A DNA stretch of 20,934 nt from JAADEM01 sp965371855 (GTDB lineage Bacteria; Bacteroidota; Bacteroidia; Bacteroidales; Marinilabiliaceae). Both the position numbers and the translations under genes were made by a program. Location of the stretch: assembly GCA_965371855.1 (NCBI GenBank), contig CBDUZZ010000072.1, positions 1 through 20,934 of the forward strand, given 5' to 3'. A model generated the notes under the pieces. The model saw only the letters and a list, made by a program, of their open reading frames with translations, did not search any database and was not told where the DNA came from. Of this stretch, positions 15,634-20,934 are shown piece after piece (position 1 is the first letter of the stretch; every line of letters starts with the position of its first letter).

Positions 15634-17257
15634 TACTATACTGAACACACCGAACCCAATAGTTATTTCACGTTTGGAAGTGATAAAAAACAGGATTACC
15701 CTATTTTAAGGAGAACTGTTCAAATCAGCTACTTTTTGGGGTGTAGAGTTTCCGGCATCTTACAATTTTGTAGAAGAAACCACAGGTAATTGTGGCTATT
15801 TATGGGGGAAAGAGATACAGGCAGGCGAAAGTTATACATCGTATAAATCTGTTTTTGGAGTTGGCGATAATTCTGAGTTTATTCAGGATGCATTTTTCGA
15901 ATACATTGATAATATTCGTATTCGTCCATTAAGATTACAAATTCAATACAACAGTTGGTTCGATTTTGGTCCTGGAGTAAATAAGGAAACTTTCGGGGAG
16001 AGTGTGGCAAAAGTAAATAAGGAACTGGTTACAAAAAGAGGCGTACCTCCACTGCGTGCCTTTGTAATTGACGATGGTTGGCAGAATGCAAGGGCCGATT
16101 GGACAGAAAAAACATGGCAGGTAAATGAAAGTAGGTTTGATGTGGATTTTGCCACAAGTTTTGAAAATGTAAAAAATGCACAATCAAACTTAGGGCTTTG
16201 GTTAAGCCCCGGATGCAATTTTGGCGGTCGTCCGGCAGTAAAAATAATGCGCGAAAAAGGTTTCGAAGCACTTGACCAATATATGTCGCTGGCTGGTCCA
16301 AAATACATGCAACTACTGGAAGACCGAATGCTGGAATTAACAGCTCAGGGAATTACTTATTTTAAACTTGACGGACTTTTTGGACACCTGAACAGACGTG
16401 AATTTGAACTTAACGGACAAAAATATGGTATTCCATACATGCCACAGCTTGGAACGGAAGGTTTAACATCAGCCGACACAACTCTTAACGCCCCTGAGTT
16501 TGATGAGTTAAAAACATATTATTTGGTAGCCGGAACAGAACGTTTACTGGAAATATTCAGCAAACAACACGAAGTTAATCCCGATGTTTATGTGGTTATT
16601 TCAAATGGAGCATATCTAAGTCCGTGGTGGTTAATGTACATCGATGCTGTTTGGATGATTAATGCGGGCGATGCTGCCGGTGGAAGTAACCGTACTCAGG
16701 AATTGGTTTATCGCGATGGTGTTTATTACGATACCTGGCAAACGGAAAAAACGCAATTTCCAATCAACTCCATTTTTAATCATGAACCCAAGAAAACAAA
16801 GACTGGTGAGAGCGTCCAACAGTTTAGCGAATACTTGTGGATGAATCTTTCGAGAGGAACAGGATTTATCGAACTGTATATTAAAACAGAAAAGCTATCA
16901 GAGTCGGATTGGGACGTGTTGGCAGAAGGACTGAAATGGGCACATAAAATATTCCCATATTTTAAAAATTCCAGAATGCACGGCGGCAATCCTAAAAAAG
17001 AAGAAGTTTACGGTTACACAGGATGGAATGACACTGGTGGTTATGCATCTTTCCATAATCCTTCGGATAAACAGCAAACATATACTATTGTGCTTGACAG
17101 GACATTTGGCTTAGTTAATAAAAATGGTTCTTATCATCTATCTTCACCACTCGGAAATGCACCAGAGTTAAAAGATAAAACTATTTCTTTTGGGGATAGT
17201 ATTACAATTTCACTTGAACCTGGGGAGGTGAAAATAGTAGAATTTGAAGTGCAATAA
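15634..17257 (+). pseudogene. Alpha-galactosidase-like glycosidase (clan GH-D), 5'-truncated and frameshifted
   Basis: Reading from 15634 in frame 1 gives alpha-galactosidase-like sequence (EPNSYFTFGSDKKQDYPI, LRRTVQISYF). At the T5 run 15733-15737 the frame shifts: one T fewer would join it directly to WGVEFPASYNFVEE in the frame that then stays open to the TAA ending at 17257. Downstream are the barrel start LRLQIQYNSWFDFGPG, FVIDDGWQNA, LGLWLSPGCNFGG, the likely nucleophile Asp in YFKLDGLFG, and a C-terminal beta domain. Relatives of this GH36-like group usually have a further N-terminal beta-sandwich section, missing here. The obvious GTG start at 16004 lies inside the catalytic barrel and omits its first strand, so a functional enzyme from it is unlikely. 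A sequencing error could explain the frameshift but not the missing 5' part. It would remove terminal alpha-galactose if intact. Confidence 0.75.
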
Positions 17258-17277
17258 TTTTACTAAAAATATATATA

Positions 17278-19398
17278 ATGAAAAATTATAAATTTTATTT
17301 ATACTCATTATTATTTATTTCTGTAGTTTTATTGTTGTCATGTCAATCTTCCTTAGAAGTAAATATTGAATCGCTTCTGAAGGAAATGGTTGACCGCAAC
17401 CAAATCACTCGTTTCCCTGAAATAGGATATCAATGTATACAAGCCAGTAGTTATAATCGCGAATCGGTTTCACCCGATAAACCGGGTTGGTTCGCCGATA
17501 GCGATGGAATTGGATTTATCCGCACGGAAGAAACCAACGGCACAAAAGAGTGGGTAATTATGGAAGACGATGGCCCTGGTGTAATTACTAAAATATGGGC
17601 CGTTTGTTTCTACTACGGATTGCAGGATACCATTGGTGCAAATATTAAGTTTTATTTGGATGGCGCCACTGAACCGGTAATTAATACCAACTTTTTTGCT
17701 TTGGTCAAGGGTCAGGATTTTGTAAAAGCTCCTTTTGCCGATGCTTCCACTCGTGCCGGAAACCTTTATTTTCCGATTCCTTACGCGAAGTCTTGTAAAA
17801 TTACAATGGATAAAAAGGCATTTTACAATATTATCAACTACCGCAAATATCCGAAAGGAATCAAGGTTGAAACCTTCACTATGGGTGCTTTTATTAAGAC
17901 TGCCGAGCTCAGGGAACATGTTGGCGAAATGCTTACCACAACACCCGATACCAAGGGAAAAATCGAACATGCAACAAAACAATTACAAACAAACGAAACT
18001 TTAGAGTTTGTCCTACCTAAAGGAAATAATGCATTGAAGCAATTCGAGGTAAAAATAGATAAGTATATTAATCTGGCACAAGCTCTTCGCTCTGTTGTAA
18101 TTATTACAAAGTTTGATGGTATAGAAACAGTATGGACTCCGGTAGGAGATTTCTTCTGTAATGTAGGTAAAGTAAGGTCGTATAATATGTGGGAACGCTC
18201 AGTAGAAAACGATGGAACAATGATTTGCCGTTGGGTAATGCCTTATCAAGATAGCGGTAAGTTCATAATTCGAAATCTGGGAAAAGAAGCCGTGAGTGTA
18301 ACTGCTCAAGTTATTACCGATAAAATGGAATGGACAAACAATTCGATGCATTTTTATGCTACATGGCGTTTAGCTGAACCAACGGCAACTTATCCTATTT
18401 TCGATTATAACTTTCTTGAAGCAAAAGGCCAAGGAGTGGTAGTTGGAGACCAATGGACTGTACTTAATCCCATTGAAGGTTGGTGGGGTGAAGGAGATGA
18501 AAAGATTTATGTTGATGAAGACATTCAGCAAAACTTCCCTTCGCATTTTGGTACTGGGACAGAAGATTACTATGGGTGGGCAGGAGGTATTGTTCCAACT
18601 CCGGATGATGAATTTTCAAAGCCTTTCCTCGGAAACATTATTGTTGGTACACCTCGCTCAAAAGGATATAATATCTGCACCAGAACCCGTAGTTTAGATG
18701 CAATTCCTTTTAGAACGAATATTAAATTTGATATGGAAGCATCGTGCGGAAAACGAAGCACCTCCCATTTTCTGCAATATTCAGAAACTGTTTACTGGTA
18801 CGGAAAACCAGGATTGCAACACAGCAGGAAACCTTTAAAAGAGAAAGCTGCTTGGAAACTGCCACAGGTTAAAGACCTTGAACTATTAATTGAAGAAGCT
18901 AAGAAAGGGAAGTATGCCGTTGAAAATGCCTTGGAAATTGAAGATATGAAACCCATAGCTAAAAGTGATGAGGTTAAACTGACTAAAATAAACCAAGAGG
19001 AATGGCAAAACGAAGCACGTAAACTTAATAGTTGGATCTGGGGGGAACTCAGTAATGGAGCAGTAATAAATGCAGAATTTGAAAACCCGGGTGATTATGT
19101 CGAATTTAAATTGACTGAACAATTTGAAAAATCAACGATTTTATTTTCAGGAACGCTTGATAATCAGAGCGGGAATTTTGACTTTTTTATAAATGGGAAT
19201 CTAGTAAATTCATATGATTTATTTTCGTCGTGGCCCAGCACAACTTCTACCTATTTAAGCCTAGGAACAGTTGAGCCGGTTGAAAATGCTTTTTTAATTC
19301 GAATCGAATATAATGGAAAGAAAAGAGAAGATAACAAGCTTCGAACTAAACTTGGATTGGATTTCTTTTTAATAAAAAACAATTTTTATAAGCGATAG
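17278..19398 (+). CDS. GH172-family (DUF2961) glycoside hydrolase lipoprotein
   Basis: The 706-residue protein has a lipoprotein signal peptide (LLLSC, Cys22) and the DUF2961 domain, now glycoside hydrolase family 172, over about residues 45-530. Visible family motifs are MEDDGPGVITKIWA, the EGWWGEGDEKIYVDED segment and HFGTGTEDYYGWAGG. The two Glu residues Glu408 (GDEK) and Glu429 (TEDY) are 21 apart, which equals the spacing of the catalytic pair E270/E291 that I recall for a characterised Bifidobacterium enzyme. Known members act on alpha-fructofuranose or alpha-D-arabinofuranose; the specificity here cannot be told. A C-terminal module of about 150 residues (ALEIEDM onward) looks like a carbohydrate-binding beta-sandwich (inference). 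It follows the broken alpha-galactosidase by 20 bases, as in an operon. The ATG start yields a clean signal peptide. Confidence 0.85.
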   Translation: MKNYKFYLYSLLFISVVLLLSCQSSLEVNIESLLKEMVDRNQITRFPEIGYQCIQASSYNRESVSPDKPGWFADSDGIGFIRTEETNGTKEWVIMEDDGPGVITKIWAVCFYYGLQDTIGANIKFYLDGATEPVINTNFFALVKGQDFVKAPFADASTRAGNLYFPIPYAKSCKITMDKKAFYNIINYRKYPKGIKVETFTMGAFIKTAELREHVGEMLTTTPDTKGKIEHATKQLQTNETLEFVLPKGNNALKQFEVKIDKYINLAQALRSVVIITKFDGIETVWTPVGDFFCNVGKVRSYNMWERSVENDGTMICRWVMPYQDSGKFIIRNLGKEAVSVTAQVITDKMEWTNNSMHFYATWRLAEPTATYPIFDYNFLEAKGQGVVVGDQWTVLNPIEGWWGEGDEKIYVDEDIQQNFPSHFGTGTEDYYGWAGGIVPTPDDEFSKPFLGNIIVGTPRSKGYNICTRTRSLDAIPFRTNIKFDMEASCGKRSTSHFLQYSETVYWYGKPGLQHSRKPLKEKAAWKLPQVKDLELLIEEAKKGKYAVENALEIEDMKPIAKSDEVKLTKINQEEWQNEARKLNSWIWGELSNGAVINAEFENPGDYVEFKLTEQFEKSTILFSGTLDNQSGNFDFFINGNLVNSYDLFSSWPSTTSTYLSLGTVEPVENAFLIRIEYNGKKREDNKLRTKLGLDFFLIKNNFYKR

Positions 19399-19709
19399 GC
19401 AAATGTGCAATCGCGCGGCAGCGAGGAAGCCTATACAACTTTAAAAAGGAAAATATAAAGCGACTATTAATTATTATTTTGATATTTTCTTAGCATACTT
19501 TTGTGAATGCCGTTTTCGCGAAATCATCAGGCGAGTTAGTCCCATTTCCGGATGAGATATTTTCAGAAAAACATTAAATAATTTTACAATGAAAGTTAAT
19601 GCTAAACACTACATTTGTGAACAGTGAGAATGCGTTTATGTAGAGATGGATCAACCCGATTGGGAAATGCCCTGAGGTGCTGCAAAATAAATACTAAAAA
19701 CAAAAAATT
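19399..19709. other. Intergenic region with relic sequence between GH172 and GH29 genes
   Basis: These 311 bases hold the signal-peptide relic at 19455-19577 and a TTATGTAGAGATG string at 19636-19648 shared with the REP-like palindrome region at 7624-7636, here without the palindromic half. No intact gene or clear terminator is seen. Confidence 0.5.
19455..19577 (+). pseudogene. Relic of a secreted protein N-terminus
   Basis: In one frame the sequence reads I-KRLLIIILIFS-stop-HTFVNAVFA-KSSGELVPFPDEIFSEKH-stop. This has the shape of a signal peptide (basic start, hydrophobic core, small residues at the cleavage site VFA) and a short mature N-terminus. It would begin at ATA where ATG is expected (19455-19457) and is cut by TAG at 19491-19493. 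An A/G-rich stretch AAAAAGGAAAAT lies just before it, as expected for a start. The rest of the gene is not found. I interpret it as the remains of a deleted secreted enzyme; the family is unknown. Confidence 0.35.
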
Positions 19710-20934
19710 ATGAAGTATATTTTAATTCTATTATTTACAATTACATTAAGTGCAACTTGTTATTCGCAAGAGAAAGAACTTACATGGGAAGAGTTGAGCG
19801 AGCAATATAAATTTCCGAAATGGTACACAGAGGCCCGATTTGGTATTTGGGTACATTGGGGAGCACAAACGCAGCCCACAGAAGGTGGCGGCTGGTATGC
19901 CCGTCATATGTACATGGAAGATGTAGGGAAACAGTTGTGGGGTAAAAATGCCTATTCATACCACAATAAAACTTATGGTCATCCATCCGAAATAGGATAC
20001 AAAGATGTTCTCAATGATTGGAAGGCTGAAAATTTGGATACCGATGCACTTTTAAAGTATTTCAAAAGTCTTGGTGCAAAATATTTTGTAGCACTTGCAA
20101 ACCATCACGACCATTTCGATAATTTTAATTCAACATATCAGCCATGGAATTCAGTTAATATGGGGCCAAAGCGTGATATTATCGGTGAATTTGAAAAATC
20201 ATCTAAAAAACAGGGTATTCCATTTGGGGTTAGCTCTCATGACGACCGTTATCTGGGTTGGTGGCTTTCTGCCTTTGGTTCCGACACTTCAGGCCCAATG
20301 AAAGGAGTTCCTTATGATGGGCACATGACAAAAGAAGATGGCATTGGTAAATGGTGGGAAGGATTAGATCCGGCTGACTTGTATGGATTACCACCGGAGA
20401 AAAGAACGCCTGAGTGGATTGAGGGAGTAAAACAAAACTGGTTGTTACGACACAAAGAACTTGTAACTAAATACGACCCGGATATGGTATGGTTTGACGG
20501 TTATGGTTTTCCTTATGGAAAATACGGGAAAGAGGTGTGCCGAACATTTTTTAACAACAGCTTAAAAGAACATGGTAAAATAGAAGTGGTTGTAGCGGGT
20601 AAATTTAATAATGAGCCATCCACCGCTAAAGATATTGAGAGTGGTGGAGCCAGCAAAATTCTTTTAGTCCCCTGGCAAGGAATACTTACACTTCGCAGTT
20701 GGTTTTTCAAAAGAGATAAAGACAGAGATTATAAACATAATGCCAGAACAGTAATTGAAATGATGTCAGATATCATCAGTAAAAATGGCAATCTGCTGCT
20801 AAATGTGGAACTCTTGCCCGATGGCACTGTTCCGCCCGAGCATAAAGTAATTCTTGATGATATTGGAGCCTGGGTAAACCTTAATGGAGAAGCTATTTAT
20901 GCCAGCAAACCCTGGAAAATTTATGGAGACAATC
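19710..20934 (+). CDS. GH29 alpha-L-fucosidase, 3' end outside the window
   Basis: The frame opens at ATG 19710 and stays open for 408 codons to the window edge, so the C-terminus is missing. A signal peptide (LILLFTITLSATCYSQ) is probably cleaved after residue 20, giving a periplasmic enzyme; the Cys17 context is not a good lipobox. GH29 features are ARFGIWVHWGAQ near residue 43, the NHHDHFDNF segment near 131 (usually HHDGF), GPKRDIIGEF, and the nucleophile Asp263 in MVWFDG. A late segment has ISKNGNLLLNVELLPDGTV, typical of GH29. It should release alpha-L-fucose from glycans by a retaining mechanism. NHHDHF in place of the common KHHDGF suggests a divergent subgroup whose acid/base and linkage preference I cannot assign. 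It closes the glycosidase block, 311 bases after the GH172 gene. Confidence 0.88.
   Translation, partial: MKYILILLFTITLSATCYSQEKELTWEELSEQYKFPKWYTEARFGIWVHWGAQTQPTEGGGWYARHMYMEDVGKQLWGKNAYSYHNKTYGHPSEIGYKDVLNDWKAENLDTDALLKYFKSLGAKYFVALANHHDHFDNFNSTYQPWNSVNMGPKRDIIGEFEKSSKKQGIPFGVSSHDDRYLGWWLSAFGSDTSGPMKGVPYDGHMTKEDGIGKWWEGLDPADLYGLPPEKRTPEWIEGVKQNWLLRHKELVTKYDPDMVWFDGYGFPYGKYGKEVCRTFFNNSLKEHGKIEVVVAGKFNNEPSTAKDIESGGASKILLVPWQGILTLRSWFFKRDKDRDYKHNARTVIEMMSDIISKNGNLLLNVELLPDGTVPPEHKVILDDIGAWVNLNGEAIYASKPWKIYGDN

Noticed and set aside
15733..15737. Programmed frameshifting at the T run
   Set aside because: No stimulatory hairpin or pseudoknot is evident, and the gene already lacks its 5' part, so mutation or sequencing error is simpler.
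15935..16308. Overlapping minus-strand open frames opposite the alpha-galactosidase gene
   Set aside because: They show no family signature and are antisense shadows of a well-supported plus-strand coding pattern.
14897..17257. One long gene with two TAA codons read through or recoded, since both pieces share the same frame
   Set aside because: Homology-like pattern shows the alpha-galactosidase part just before 15733 in a different frame, so the shared frame downstream is a coincidence of the T5 shift. Other genes here use TAA as a normal stop.
1..20934. CRISPR array, tRNA or rRNA genes
   Set aside because: No regularly spaced direct repeats, cloverleaf sequences or rRNA segments were recognised on either strand.

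Overview
This AT-rich window reads as a Bacteroidota chromosome segment, probably class Bacteroidia. The evidence is a SusC/SusD pair with an upstream ECF sigma factor and FecR-type anti-sigma factor, many short lipoprotein signal peptides ending in Cys, a TAnnTTTG-type promoter element, weak Shine-Dalgarno signals and a standalone S23-type four-helix-bundle gene. I cannot name the genus from the sequence.

Layout. (1) 1-52 is the 3' tip of a group II intron: domain VI folds perfectly with a bulged branch-point adenosine. (2) 82-557 is a compact element in which a four-helix-bundle gene (minus strand) is enclosed by long perfect inverted repeats, like the intervening sequences found in some 23S rRNA genes but outside any rRNA. 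(3) 742-1995 encodes a lipoprotein with a mutarotase-like fold (probable DUF6786). (4) 2103-9091 is a Fec/Sus-type trans-envelope uptake and signalling module: ECF sigma, anti-sigma, SusC with an STN signalling domain, SusD. (5) 9392-15633 encodes three tandem lipoproteins with C-terminal TlpA-like thioredoxin domains, a trypsin-like serine protease lipoprotein, and a broken fourth TlpA-type gene. (6) 15634-20934 is a glycosidase block: an alpha-galactosidase-like gene with its 5' part missing and a frameshift, an intact GH172 (DUF2961) lipoprotein, a gene relic, and a GH29 alpha-L-fucosidase running off the window end.

How it may work together. SusC/SusD would bind and import an oligomer; the STN domain, the FecR-like protein and the ECF sigma would couple uptake to transcription. 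The thioredoxin lipoproteins and the protease suggest a peptide- or disulfide-containing substrate, and the glycosidases suggest a fucosylated or galactosylated glycan. A glycoprotein would unify them, but this is inference. A serious alternative is that two unrelated loci were joined by a deletion, because the boundary between the two blocks is itself a chimeric junction: the front of a TlpA-type gene runs into the middle of an alpha-galactosidase gene near 15632.

The most notable observations are this wrecked junction with its two interruptions (a TAA at 15416 and a T5 frameshift at 15733-15737), the IVS-like element beside the group II intron end and its possible decayed relative at 9183-9275, the tandem thioredoxin lipoproteins plus protease inside a Sus locus, a G7 tract in susC, and a signal-peptide relic at 19455-19577.
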